A stretch of DNA of 64,000 bases from Burkholderiaceae bacterium. Its GTDB lineage: Bacteria; Pseudomonadota; Gammaproteobacteria; Burkholderiales; Burkholderiaceae_E. Each line of letters starts with the position of its first letter. Within the stretch, counting starts at the first letter, position 1. The notes under the pieces are model-generated. The model searched no databases. It was not told where the DNA came from and worked only from the letters and a program-made list of their open reading frames with translations. Location: assembly GCA_023954045.1 (NCBI GenBank), contig JAMLIR010000001.1, positions 310,001-374,000 of the forward strand, read 5' to 3'. Positions 17,495-25,981 of this stretch are shown in pieces. The translations under genes and the position numbers were made by a program.

Positions 17495-18259
17495 TCAGCC
17501 GACTACGTAGCCGCCACTTACGTTCAGCGTGACTCCGGTTATGTAGCTCGCCTGCTCGGACAGCAGATACGCCACCGAGTCTGCGATTTCGTCCGGCTCT
17601 GCGAATCGCCCGAGCGGAATGCGCCCGAGCGCCGCCCGGTTTCGCTCATCCGACGACAGCTTGGCCATCGCCGTTGCGACCCTTCCCGGCGCCACTGCGT
17701 TGACCCGGATTCCATGCGGTGCGACCTCCTTCGCCAGCGTCCGGGTCATGGCTGAAACGGCGCCCTTCGATGCCGAGTAGTGCGTCGCGGCGAGCATGCC
17801 ACCGTCAAGCGCGGCGGATGATGAAATGCTGACGATCGCGCCCTGCCCATGGCGCACCATGTGCGGAATGCTGGCCTTGCACATCAGGAATGCCGACGTC
17901 AGGTTGACCCTCATGACCTGCTCCCATTCGCAGAGGGAGATCTCGGTCAGGGTCGCCTTAGTCCCATCCACCTTCTTCGGGGATATCCCGGCATTGTTGA
18001 CCAGTAGATCAATCCGACCGTATTCGGCGATGCTCCGTTCGAGGCAGATGCCGACGTCCGATTCATTGCCGACGTCCGCACGGCAGGCGAGGGCCTTGCC
18101 CCCCGACCGTTCGATCTCCCGGGCTAGCGTCTCGATATCGTCCGCCGCGATGTCCACGAGCACCAGTCGCGCGCCTTCCCGAGCCAGCTTCATGGCGATC
18201 GCGCGTCCAATGCCTCCACCCGCACCGGTCACGACGCCGACTCTTTCATCGAAAATCAT
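17495..18259 (-). CDS. SDR-family dehydrogenase/reductase (FabG-like)
   Basis: A 254-residue classical SDR with TGAGGGIGRA near residue 12, LVDIAADD after beta 2 (NAD-type acidic residue), NNAG intact, catalytic Ser in SISSSAA and YSASK. The C-terminal GVTLNVSGGYVVG is typical. The ATG at 18259 is preceded by an AAGG-containing leader. It sits directly after dctQ and before another SDR gene in the TRAP operon. The two SDRs are clearly different proteins and so may act on successive hydroxyl groups or on different stereoisomers. Substrate unknown. Confidence 0.91.
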   Translation of the reverse strand: MIFDERVGVVTGAGGGIGRAIAMKLAREGARLVLVDIAADDIETLAREIERSGGKALACRADVGNESDVGICLERSIAEYGRIDLLVNNAGISPKKVDGTKATLTEISLCEWEQVMRVNLTSAFLMCKASIPHMVRHGQGAIVSISSSAALDGGMLAATHYSASKGAVSAMTRTLAKEVAPHGIRVNAVAPGRVATAMAKLSSDERNRAALGRIPLGRFAEPDEIADSVAYLLSEQASYITGVTLNVSGGYVVG

Positions 18260-18316
18260 CGTGCCTTGACTCCCTTTGTCTCGCATCTTCGATAGACGCA
18301 AATCAGGACCCGGCCG

Positions 18317-18829
18317 CTACGGCCGCTCGGAATGCCGGAGATGCTCGAGGAACGACGCAAAGAACTCCAACGCCAGCACGAAGAAGCACAGGGGCAACAG
18401 GAACTTCCACGGGTACAGCGGAAGCGCAATTCCATAGGCCGCCTCTGTGATCTGGTAGCTGCGGCTGAACGTCTTCCAGGACAGGATGGTCATCCAGAGA
18501 CTGCCCACCGAACAGATGCCATTCGAGAGGATTGCGAGCCGCCTCTGGTACCGCGGCCCGACAAGAGTCGGAAGCAGTTCCATGTTGATGTGCCCGCCCG
18601 CCTTCAGCACCGGCGCGGCCGCCGTGAAGGCCAGCGTGACCTGCACCAACTGAACCACATCGAGCACCCAATCCGCTGGGCGTCCGACGACATAGCGCAT
18701 CACCACGTCGTAGACCAGCAAGACTGCCATGACGCCGAGCGCCAGCAGCGCGACGAAGCCGAAGACGGTGGTGATGCGATCGCTCGTCAGACGGAAGACA
18801 CTGCGCGATGGGCTCACGGAACCGGTCAT
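18317..18829 (-). CDS. dctQ: TRAP transporter small permease subunit
   Basis: A 170-residue inner-membrane protein with four predicted hydrophobic segments (about residues 22-42, 55-75, 95-118 and 138-158). The second contains the family pattern DVVMRYVVGRPADWVLDVVQLVQVTLAFTAA in part. DctQ proteins assemble with DctM. The gene follows dctP after 39 bases and precedes two SDR genes, with dctM further downstream. The ATG at 18829 is the only sensible start. Confidence 0.93.
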   Translation of the reverse strand: MTGSVSPSRSVFRLTSDRITTVFGFVALLALGVMAVLLVYDVVMRYVVGRPADWVLDVVQLVQVTLAFTAAAPVLKAGGHINMELLPTLVGPRYQRRLAILSNGICSVGSLWMTILSWKTFSRSYQITEAAYGIALPLYPWKFLLPLCFFVLALEFFASFLEHLRHSERP

Positions 18830-18868
18830 CGAACAATCTCCAGTGCGTCGACAGCTTCGAAGCGACGC

Positions 18869-19930
18869 TCAGTCCCTCGGATTGAACTGATAGACGTAGC
18901 CCAGACCCTTCTTGATCAGCGGATCGTTGGCCGCGCGCGCTTCGAAGGTCTTCCTGGACGCCTGCGCAGCCTCGACCCATTGCTTGCGCTCGGCTTCCGT
19001 CGGCTGATAGATGCGCGTTCCGAACTTGCTTCCGGAACTGGTAATCGTCTCCGCGTTACGCCTGTCCAGGCCCGCGCGGACATGCTCGGCGACCTCTTTC
19101 ATGCCCTTCTCGACCGTCGGCCGATCGCGTGGATCGAGTTTGGCCAGCGTGGCCGAGTTGTAGATCACATGCATCAGCACCGAGGTCAGGTTCATGTTCG
19201 TGACGTGCTTCAGCGGTTCGAGATGGCTCCGCTCGTAGAGCATCATGAAACCATTTGTAATCCCGTCGACGATACCGCGCGACAACGCCTCGTAGGCTTG
19301 GTCCATCGTCATGTTGACCGGACTCGCCCCGATGAACTTGAACATCTCGGCCTCGGCGCCCACACTCCTGACCTTCAGGCCCTTCGCGTCGGCTGGAACC
19401 CGCACCTCCTTCCTGGCGGCCAGCACCCTGGGCAGGCATTCGCTCACGCCCGCCACTTTCACGTTCACCAAACCCTGCCGCTTCAGCGCCTCGGTATAGA
19501 CATCGTTCAGGCCGGCGTCATATGCGTCGATGATCGCCTTGCAGGTGCCGGCGGTCCAGACGGGTATCGTCTCGATGTCGAACAACGGTATCGTCTTCGA
19601 CATGTATGGCATGTACCAGATCGCCATGAATGCCGTTCCGTCGTCCACTCCACTTGCCATTTCGGCGGTCGGCACGAGCGTCGAGCTGGGGTAGATCGCG
19701 AACTTCACCCGCCCGTCGGTGGCCTTTTCGATCTTCGCCAACGACTCCTTGGCCAGTTCGACGATCGGATGCCCGGCCGGCTGGTAAAAGGCCGCCTTCA
19801 GCACCGTCTGCCCCTGCGCCTCGGCGCTCGGCGCGAGGATTCCCAAGAGCGCCGTCATCAATGGGAGACCGACGGTGATCGCCATCCGCCTCATTCCGCT
19901 GCGAACACCCTGGTCATATCGATTCACCAT
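18869..19930 (-). CDS. dctP: TRAP transporter substrate-binding protein
   Basis: A 353-residue periplasmic DctP-type protein. The N-terminus has a basic region, a hydrophobic core (MAITVGLPLMTALLGILAPS) and a cleavage site near AEAQG. Family features include the substrate-carboxylate region LKVRSVGAEAEMFKFIGASP and QAYEALSRGIVDGITNGF. The ATG at 19930 has GGAG six bases upstream. It is the first gene of the leftward operon dctP-dctQ-SDR-SDR-dctM-flavoprotein; its promoter must lie in the long gene-free region to the right. Ligand probably an organic acid; not identifiable further. Confidence 0.94.
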   Translation of the reverse strand: MVNRYDQGVRSGMRRMAITVGLPLMTALLGILAPSAEAQGQTVLKAAFYQPAGHPIVELAKESLAKIEKATDGRVKFAIYPSSTLVPTAEMASGVDDGTAFMAIWYMPYMSKTIPLFDIETIPVWTAGTCKAIIDAYDAGLNDVYTEALKRQGLVNVKVAGVSECLPRVLAARKEVRVPADAKGLKVRSVGAEAEMFKFIGASPVNMTMDQAYEALSRGIVDGITNGFMMLYERSHLEPLKHVTNMNLTSVLMHVIYNSATLAKLDPRDRPTVEKGMKEVAEHVRAGLDRRNAETITSSGSKFGTRIYQPTEAERKQWVEAAQASRKTFEARAANDPLIKKGLGYVYQFNPRD

Positions 19931-21101
19931 CACTGTCTCCTCCGTCTCGGTCACTGGACATCACGTTGTATCTCGACGCTCGATGGAAGCCTCTCGCTTG
20001 CGCCGGCGCGCTTTCGCGTGCGCCCAACGTCGGCGGTCCCGGTTCGCTCGATCGCAGAATCTCGATCGCTACAGTCCGCCTGAATGCGCCACCACCTCGT
20101 CACTCGTGACGAAGCATCTCCGAACCGTTCAGACCGGTAAACCCGAAAGACTGAACAAGTGAAGGTCGAAAGTCGTCAGAATGGGCCGCTGCCGGCCTCG
20201 TCGATTCCCTGCGCGACCTTGCCATTCGCGCCGTCCACGAATGCTCTATCGCTTGCCAGACACGGGTACTCCGACCAGTTCAAACCACCCGGGAACCCCC
20301 CTCGTACCAAGAGGCCGTGTCCAGCGGATTCTTCACGCGTAGCGCCGCTCCCGTGATTGCGCTCGCCAGCGCAGTTGTCCTGGCAGGCGCAGACGGGACG
20401 ACATCCGCTGGCGCCGACATTGCATGGCTCCCGGAGTCTATTCGCCGCGGCGACACGCTTGCCTGGCACGGCGTCATTCCGTCCGGCAAGATCATGGAGA
20501 TGCAGATGCCTGGTGTTCAGCCTGGCCAACGGATCGCCGGCGATTCAGCCTTGGTGCGCGATGCTTGGCCCCCGGTCGCTGCACGAAGGCAGACTCCTTC
20601 GAGGGGCCCTGCTTCGTCGGTCGACGAGTTCTTGTGCGGCGGGCCTGCCATCCATTCGGAAGTGCAGGTGGGTGCTCGCGCCGGCTCGCTCAGGTTCGTC
20701 ATCGCTCCCTCACGACCCGTCGACTTGCAGCCCCGTTCTGCTAACGTCCTGAACCACAAGCACTTTTCGCTCGGGTTCCAGTGGCTCGAGCGATTCACAC
20801 GGCAGGCGTCACAGGTTCGAACCCAGTGCCGCCCACCAGCCTCCAGCGACATCGTCAGCGCGGATCCGCGCCCCCGGTCGATCGCCTGCGAGCGAAGTGG
20901 CATCCCCATGCCGCCCCGGCGCGATTCGTCGCCGCACGGCTCCTGGCCGATCCGAAGAACGGCACCTTCGCCACAGGCGGCCTCGATGCGGCCGATCACC
21001 TGGCGCCCGCCTGCTGCGCCCGCTGCATGCTGCGCCGGCTCGCGGGCGTTGCTACACTATTTGCGCATTCCCGATTCACCCCCTTCGATCGAGGGAACCT
21101 C
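19931..21101. other. 1.2-kb gene-free region with tRNA remnant
   Basis: No convincing gene is found between dctP and gltI. Several frames stay open, but none shows a ribosome site, family motif or coherent codon use. One plus frame reads GSNPVPPT across 20,811-20,840, the familiar artefact of translating a tRNA 3' end, and exposes the tRNA fragment annotated separately. The region must also hold the promoters of the leftward dctP operon and of the rightward gltIJKL operon. It may contain decayed coding DNA from a mobile element, but no integrase or transposase remnant was recognised. Confidence 0.65.
20794..20838 (+). other. 3' tRNA fragment, tRNA-Val(CAC)-like, candidate attachment site
   Basis: Forty-five bases match the 3' half of a tRNA: anticodon loop TTCACAC (would be anticodon CAC, Val), 3' anticodon strand GGCAG, variable loop, T-arm ACAGG-TTCGAAC-CCAGT with one mismatched pair, acceptor strand GCCGCCC and terminal ACCA. 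The matching 5' acceptor strand and the 5' anticodon strand are absent upstream, so this is not a functional tRNA. Such 3' halves are left at one end of islands that integrate into tRNA genes. The intact tRNA-Val or the other repeat copy would be outside the window. Confidence 0.6.
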
Positions 21102-21998
21102 ATGACCGCCTTCAAGCAAGCCGCCCTCCTCGCGTGCCTCACCCTCGTCTCCGCTGCCGCGCACGCCCAGGCACTGACCGGCACGCTGCAAAAGGCGAAG
21201 GAGACCGGCGCCATCACCGTGGGATATCGCGAATCCTCGATCCCGTTCTCGTACCTGGACAACGCCGGCAAGCCGATCGGCTACGCGATCGACCTGTGCG
21301 GGAAGATCGTCGAGGCGGTGAAGGCCGAGTTGAAGATGCCCAACCTGAAGGTGACCTACGCGCCGGTCACTTCGAGCAACCGGATCCCGCTGCTCGAAAA
21401 CGGCACCATCGACCTCGAGTGCGGCTCCACCACCAACTCGGTCGCGCGGCAGAAGCAGGTGGCGTTCGGACCCACCTACTTCGTCATCAACGTCTCGGCG
21501 GCGGTGAAGAAGGACTCGGGCATCGAGCGTTTCGAGCAGCTCAAGGGCAAGACGATCGTCACCACGTCGGGCACGACGTCGGTGCCGCTGCTGAAGAAGT
21601 ACGCCAAGGCCGAAGACGCGGACTTCAAGGAGATCTACGGCAAGGACCACGCCGAGAGTTTTTTGCTCATGGCCGACGGTCGGGCGGTGGCGTTCGTGAT
21701 GGACGACATCCTGCTGGCAGGCCAGATCGCGAACTCCAAGGATCCGTCGGGCTACCGGATCCTGGCCGGTTCGCTGCGCAGCGAGCCCTACAGCATGATG
21801 CTGCGCAAGAACGACCCGCAGTTCAAGGCGCTGGTCGACAAGACCATCGGCGCGGTGATGAAGTCCGGAGAAATCCACCAGATCTACAAGAAGTGGTTCA
21901 TCAGCGCGATTCCGCCCAAGGGCATCAACCTGAACTTCCCCGAAAACGCGGCGAACAAGGAAGCCTTCGCCAATCCGAACGACAAGGGCGTCGAGTAA
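21102..21998 (+). CDS. gltI: glutamate/aspartate-type ABC transporter substrate-binding protein
   Basis: A 298-residue periplasmic binding protein of the polar amino acid family (SBP_bac_3). The signal peptide MTAFKQAALLACLTLVSAA ends at AHAQA. The ligand-domain start reads ITVGYRESSIPFSYLDN with the conserved DLCGKIVEAV helix, as in E. coli GltI. The ATG at 21102 has GAGGGAACCTC directly before it. It heads gltI-gltJ-gltK-gltL in the order found in enterics and betaproteobacteria. It is the first gene to the right of the tRNA fragment and its codons end almost always in G or C, unlike the genes to the left. Glutamate/aspartate specificity is by similarity. Confidence 0.93.
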   Translation: MTAFKQAALLACLTLVSAAAHAQALTGTLQKAKETGAITVGYRESSIPFSYLDNAGKPIGYAIDLCGKIVEAVKAELKMPNLKVTYAPVTSSNRIPLLENGTIDLECGSTTNSVARQKQVAFGPTYFVINVSAAVKKDSGIERFEQLKGKTIVTTSGTTSVPLLKKYAKAEDADFKEIYGKDHAESFLLMADGRAVAFVMDDILLAGQIANSKDPSGYRILAGSLRSEPYSMMLRKNDPQFKALVDKTIGAVMKSGEIHQIYKKWFISAIPPKGINLNFPENAANKEAFANPNDKGVE

Positions 21999-22024
21999 GC
22001 GCCACCCAGGCCTGAAGGACGGCC

Positions 22025-22753
22025 ATGCTCGGCCTCGGCATCTTCGGCGAGGAGACCCCGGACGGCGACACGACCTGGGCGATGTCGCTGCTCTCGGGGC
22101 TGGAGTACACGCTGGCGCTGGTGGCGCTGTCCTGGATCGTCGCCATGGTGCTCGGCTCGCTGCTGGGCGTGCTGCGCACGACCAACCGGCGCTGGGTGGT
22201 CGCGCTGGGCGACGCCTGGGTCGAGCTGTTCCGCAACATTCCGTTGCTGGTGCAGTTCTTCCTCTGGTACTTCGTCATTCCCGAATTCGTCCCGCCCCTC
22301 AAGCGCATGGCGGTCGAGATGGATCCGACCCGCTTCCAGCTGCTGCTCGCAGTGGTCTGCCTCGGACTGTTCACCTCCGCGCGCATCGCCGAGCAGGTCA
22401 AGTCCGGCATCCTGTCGCTGCCGCGCGGCCAGCGCATGGCCGGTTACGCCATGGGCCTGACCGAGGCGCAGACGTATCGCTACGTGCTGCTGCCGATGGC
22501 GTTTCGCATCGTCATTCCGCCGCTCACGTCCGAGTCGATGAACCTGGTGAAGAACTCGGCGGTGGCCTACTCGATCGGACTGGCCGAGCTCTTCTTCCGC
22601 ACGCGCGAGATGGGCGAGATGACCTTCCGCTATTTCGCCGCCTTCGGCGCCGCCACCGTGCTGTACGTGCTGGTCGCGTTCGCGATCAACCGGGTCTTCG
22701 CCTGGGTCGAGCGCGCCACGGCCGTGCCCGGTTATCTCGGAGGCAGGCGCTAG
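22025..22753 (+). CDS. gltJ: glutamate/aspartate-type ABC transporter permease
   Basis: A 242-residue HisM-type inner-membrane permease with about five transmembrane segments. WVELFRNIPLLVQFF is the conserved amphipathic motif of this family, and the EAA-loop that contacts the ATPase reads GYAMGLTEAQTYRYVLLP. It follows gltI after 26 bases and precedes gltK after 3 bases, so the four genes form one operon. It would pair with GltK to form a heterodimeric channel. Confidence 0.94.
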   Translation: MLGLGIFGEETPDGDTTWAMSLLSGLEYTLALVALSWIVAMVLGSLLGVLRTTNRRWVVALGDAWVELFRNIPLLVQFFLWYFVIPEFVPPLKRMAVEMDPTRFQLLLAVVCLGLFTSARIAEQVKSGILSLPRGQRMAGYAMGLTEAQTYRYVLLPMAFRIVIPPLTSESMNLVKNSAVAYSIGLAELFFRTREMGEMTFRYFAAFGAATVLYVLVAFAINRVFAWVERATAVPGYLGGRR

Positions 22754-22756
22754 GCC

Positions 22757-23443
22757 ATGGGCGGATTCGACTGGTCTTCCATCGCGAACTCGCTGCCGTT
22801 TCTCATGAACGGCCTGTCGTACACCGTCCAGCTCACGGTGGTCGCCGCCATCGGCGGCACACTGTGGGGCATCCTGCTGGCGCTGGCGCGGCTGTCCGGC
22901 ATCGCGCCGCTGGCGTGGGCAGCCGCCGCCTACGTGAACCTGATGCGCTCGGTGCCGCTGCTGCTGGTCATCTTCTGGTTCTACTTCCTCGTGCCGGTGA
23001 TGCTGCAGTCGATCACCGGCGCGGCCTATCCGCCCAAGATCGGCCCCGACCGCTCGGCCTACGTCACGTTCATTCTGTTCGAAGGCGCGTACTTCTGCGA
23101 GATCGTCCGCGCGGGCATCCAGAGCATCCCCAAGGGCCAGCTCGGCGCCGCGTACGCCATCGGCCTGAACTACTCGCAGGCGATGCGCCTGATCATCCTG
23201 CCGCAGGCGCTGCGCAACATGCTTCCCGTGCTGCTCACGCAGACGATCGTGCTGTTCCAGGACGTCTCGCTGGTGGCGCTGCTCAACGTCACCGACCTCG
23301 TGGGCGCCGCCGTCAAGATCGCACAGCGCGACAGCCGTCTCATCGAGATGTACACGCTGGTGGCCGTGGTCTATTTCGTGCTCAGCTACGCGCTGTCCCT
23401 CGGCGTGAAGGCGCTGAACCGGCGCATCGCCATCATCCGTTGA
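22757..23443 (+). CDS. gltK: glutamate/aspartate-type ABC transporter permease
   Basis: A 228-residue HisM-type permease, the partner of GltJ. It has [19 protein letters not shown] and the EAA loop [20 protein letters not shown]. Length and topology (about five membrane spans) are normal. It begins three bases after the gltJ stop and is followed by the ATPase gene after 19 bases. Confidence 0.94.
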   Translation: MGGFDWSSIANSLPFLMNGLSYTVQLTVVAAIGGTLWGILLALARLSGIAPLAWAAAAYVNLMRSVPLLLVIFWFYFLVPVMLQSITGAAYPPKIGPDRSAYVTFILFEGAYFCEIVRAGIQSIPKGQLGAAYAIGLNYSQAMRLIILPQALRNMLPVLLTQTIVLFQDVSLVALLNVTDLVGAAVKIAQRDSRLIEMYTLVAVVYFVLSYALSLGVKALNRRIAIIR

Positions 23444-23462
23444 GCCTGCGAGGCGAATCGAC

Positions 23463-24203
23463 ATGCCGATGATCGACATCCGCGGCGTCAGCAAGTGGTA
23501 CAACGAGTTCCAGGTGCTCACCGACTGTTCGACGCACGTCGAGAAGGGCGAAGTGGTCGTGGTCTGCGGGCCTTCGGGCTCGGGCAAGTCGACACTGATC
23601 AAGTGCGTCAACGCACTCGAGCCGTTCCAGAAAGGCGACATCGTCGTCGACGGGATCTCGGTGTCGGCGCGCGGCACCGACCTTCCCAAGCTGCGCTCGC
23701 GGGTCGGCATGGTGTTCCAGCACTTCGAGCTGTTCCCGCACCTGTCGGTGCTCGAAAACCTTCGCCTGGCCCAGGTGAAGGTGCTCGGGCGCAGCAAGTC
23801 CGAGGCGACCGACAAGGGCATGCACTACCTGGAACGGGTCGGGCTCGCCTCGCAGCGCGACAAGTTCCCCGGCCAGCTCTCCGGCGGCCAGCAGCAGCGC
23901 GTGGCGATCGCCCGGGCACTGTGCATGGACCCCATCGCCATGCTGTTCGACGAGCCCACCTCCGCGCTCGACCCCGAAATGGTCGGCGAGGTGCTCGAGG
24001 TCATGGTCGGCCTGGCCAAGGAGGGCATGACCATGATGGTCGTCACCCACGAGATGGGCTTTGCGCGCAGCGTGTCCGACCGTGTGGTGTTCATGGACGC
24101 AGGACGCATCGTCGAGGACTGCCCCACGAAGGAGTTCTTCGGCAACATCGAAGCCCGCAGCGAGCGGGCGCGCCAATTCCTCGGGAAGATCCTGGCGCAC
24201 TGA
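23463..24203 (+). CDS. gltL: glutamate/aspartate-type ABC transporter ATP-binding protein
   Basis: A 246-residue cytoplasmic ATPase of the polar amino acid uptake family. Walker A is GPSGSGKST (36-44), the Q-loop is FQHFELFPH, the ABC signature [15 protein letters not shown], Walker [14 protein letters not shown] and the switch His is in VVTHEMGFA. It powers uptake through GltJ-GltK. It is the last gene of the gltIJKL operon; a methyltransferase gene follows after 94 bases. Confidence 0.95.
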   Translation: MPMIDIRGVSKWYNEFQVLTDCSTHVEKGEVVVVCGPSGSGKSTLIKCVNALEPFQKGDIVVDGISVSARGTDLPKLRSRVGMVFQHFELFPHLSVLENLRLAQVKVLGRSKSEATDKGMHYLERVGLASQRDKFPGQLSGGQQQRVAIARALCMDPIAMLFDEPTSALDPEMVGEVLEVMVGLAKEGMTMMVVTHEMGFARSVSDRVVFMDAGRIVEDCPTKEFFGNIEARSERARQFLGKILAH

Positions 24204-24297
24204 GGCTGCGCCGCGTCGCAAGCGCTCGAGAGCCCGGACGCCGAAGTCCCCGTCATTTCAGGTCGAAGTGCATTCGGCCGTCGACCAGGAGCCAAGC

Positions 24298-24966
24298 GTG
24301 ACAGAGCCGCATGCCACGAACCGCGCCCACGTGGCGCACTTCGACGCCGTTGCCGACACCTGGGAGGAAGATCCCAGGCGCACGGCCATCGCGCGAGCCG
24401 TCGCGAGCGCGATCCTCGACGCCGTTCCCCTCGCGGGCACCGAGCGGGCAATGGAGTTCGGCTGCGGAACCGGGCTCGTCACCGCATTGGTCGCGCCCAG
24501 CGTCGGGCGCGTGCTCGCGCTGGACAGCTCGGCGGGCATGCTCGACGTGCTGCGCCGAAAGCTTCGGGAACTCGGGATCGAGAACGTCGAGCCGATGGAG
24601 GCCGATCTAGCGCAACGGATGCCGGCGGGGCCCTTCGACCTCGTCTTCAGCAGCATGACCCTTCACCACATCGAGGACGTCGCGGGCCTGATCGCACGCG
24701 TGCACGACGTGCTCGCGCCGGGCGGCCGGATCGCGTTCGCGGACCTCGACAGGGAGGACGGCAGCTTCCACGGTGCCGACGTCCCCGGTGTCATGCATCA
24801 CGGGTTCGAGGCTGCGCAGCTCACGCGCTGGATCGAAGCTGCAGGGTTCGCGGATGTCCAGGTACGCATCGCGCACCGGATCCGAAAGTCCCGAGAGGAT
24901 GGCTCGACGCGCGAGTATCCGGTGCTGCTCGTGACTGCGCGACGGCCGGCAGGGACCAGTGGCTGA
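24298..24966 (+). CDS. class I SAM-dependent methyltransferase
   Basis: A 222-residue cytoplasmic methyltransferase of the Methyltransf_11 type. SAM-binding motif I is EFGCGTGLV, motif II LALDSSAGML, and motif IV region FDLVFSSMTLHHIED, followed by LAPGGRIAFADL. The GTG at 24298 is preceded by AGGAG with six-base spacing; no ATG with a site precedes the domain. Substrate unknown; the LHHI motif resembles small-molecule methyltransferases. It reads in the same direction as gltIJKL and is convergent with the tetR gene. Confidence 0.88.
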   Translation: MTEPHATNRAHVAHFDAVADTWEEDPRRTAIARAVASAILDAVPLAGTERAMEFGCGTGLVTALVAPSVGRVLALDSSAGMLDVLRRKLRELGIENVEPMEADLAQRMPAGPFDLVFSSMTLHHIEDVAGLIARVHDVLAPGGRIAFADLDREDGSFHGADVPGVMHHGFEAAQLTRWIEAAGFADVQVRIAHRIRKSREDGSTREYPVLLVTARRPAGTSG

Positions 24967-25017
24967 GTCGTCGACGTCCCTGACATGAGGCGCGGCTGGC
25001 CCGGCGATGCCGGAGCG

Positions 25018-25761
25018 TCAGCGCGCTGATCGCACCGGCTTCGCCGCACGCTCGCGAGTTGTCCGCTTGCCGGTCGATCTTGCCGGCTTCCGCGCGGCCG
25101 TGGCCGCGACCTCGGTTGCGACAAGCGATTTCCAGTGCTTCCACCCCGATGGTGTCAACAAGTCGTTGAGGAACGAGGTCAGACCTTCTTCGATGTATCC
25201 GGCAAGCGAGATGGTTCCGGCGAAGTGCCAATGCTTCAACGCCCACCCATGCGCGAGGAACACGAGCCTGAACGTGAGCAGATCGACGTTCACCGAGCGG
25301 AAGTAGCCGGCCCTGACGCACTCCTCGATCGGACCGGAAATCAGCTTGTTGGTCTCGAGCTCCATCTTCTGGATCGCCTTGCGCAGCTCGGGACGCAGCG
25401 AGGCGCTCTCCCGGTAGCCGACCACCGTGGCGCCGACGTTCTTGTCGACCGCCTCGCAATACGCACGCACCGCGGTGCAAAATCTCTGCAGCGGATCGAT
25501 CACGCCTTCGAGCCGGCGCGGGATCTCGCGCTGGTAGGTACGGAACAGCGACATGAAAACCAGGAACAGCACGTCCTCCTTGTCCTTCACGTACGAGTAG
25601 ATCAAACCCGAACTGAACCCTGCTGCGTCCGCGATGTCCTTGATCGTGGTCCGGTAATAGCCATTGACCGCGAAACGACGGACCGCGGCGTCGATGATCT
25701 GCTCGCGGCGCCGCTCGATTCGCTCGGGATCCTCGATGCTGCTTTCGATGATGATGTCCAC
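25018..25761 (-). CDS. TetR-family transcriptional regulator of the acyl-CoA/liv regulon
   Basis: A 247-residue TetR-type repressor. The helix-turn-helix lies at about residues 33-62 (FAVNGYYRTTIKDIADAAG then SSGLIYSYVKDKEDVLF). The C-terminal ligand domain resembles FadR/KstR2-like acyl-CoA responsive regulators, and the tail is basic (ARKPARSTGKRTT). The start is a GTG at 25761 with AAGGAAA before it. It diverges from an acyl-CoA ligase over 220 bases that contain two copies of a 16-bp palindrome; further copies precede the oxidoreductase operon and livK. It therefore probably represses itself and these operons until an acyl-CoA or acid inducer binds. Inducer unknown. Confidence 0.92.
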   Translation of the reverse strand: MDIIIESSIEDPERIERRREQIIDAAVRRFAVNGYYRTTIKDIADAAGFSSGLIYSYVKDKEDVLFLVFMSLFRTYQREIPRRLEGVIDPLQRFCTAVRAYCEAVDKNVGATVVGYRESASLRPELRKAIQKMELETNKLISGPIEECVRAGYFRSVNVDLLTFRLVFLAHGWALKHWHFAGTISLAGYIEEGLTSFLNDLLTPSGWKHWKSLVATEVAATAARKPARSTGKRTTRERAAKPVRSAR

Positions 25762-25827
25762 GGGTTTCCTTGTTCAGGCGGCGCTGGCACTGCGCGGGTG
25801 CGTCAACGTCATGGTCGCCGCCCTTCT

Positions 25828-25843
25828 GAATGACCAGTCATTC
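25828..25843. promoter_or_regulatory. TetR operator candidate 1
   Basis: GAATGACCAGTCATTC, an inverted repeat GAATGA-N4-TCATTC with perfect arms. It lies between the tetR start and its inferred -35 element, so it fits autorepression. Same 16-bp form at 31144 and 39523. Confidence 0.75.
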
Positions 25844-25868
25844 GAATCTTCTGCTGCCCGGCGGGAGG

Positions 25869-25933
25869 TGTCAATTCCGCGGGGCGGCCCGCGTCAGGTG
25901 ACATTGACACGCTTGCAGAAAATGAACGATCAT
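25869..25933. promoter_or_regulatory. divergent promoter pair for tetR and acyl-CoA ligase
   Basis: Two TTGACA boxes face outward: one on the minus strand (complement of 25869-25874) towards tetR and one on the plus strand at 25904-25909 towards the ligase. The plus-strand box has GATCAT (4 of 6 to TATAAT) 18 bases downstream at 25928-25933. The minus-strand -10 is weak. Each promoter is accompanied by one operator copy. Confidence 0.45.
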
Positions 25934-25935
25934 TC
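25920..25935. promoter_or_regulatory. TetR operator candidate 2
   Basis: AAATGAACGATCATTC, one arm base off the consensus GAATGA-N4-TCATTC. It overlaps the predicted -10 box of the rightward acyl-CoA ligase promoter, a position expected for repression. Confidence 0.65.
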
Positions 25936-25981
25936 AATCGACGGGGAGCCGCGCAGCCATGAAACCACGCCCGAGAATCCG

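Noticed and set aside
20317-21105. 262-codon open frame on the plus strand
   Set aside because: It reads through the tRNA fragment (GSNPVPPT-type artefact), ends inside the gltI start and has no family motif or ribosome site.
21884-23821. 645-codon open frame antisense to the glt genes
   Set aside because: It is opposite to four well-supported transporter genes; composition is that of a GC-rich shadow frame.
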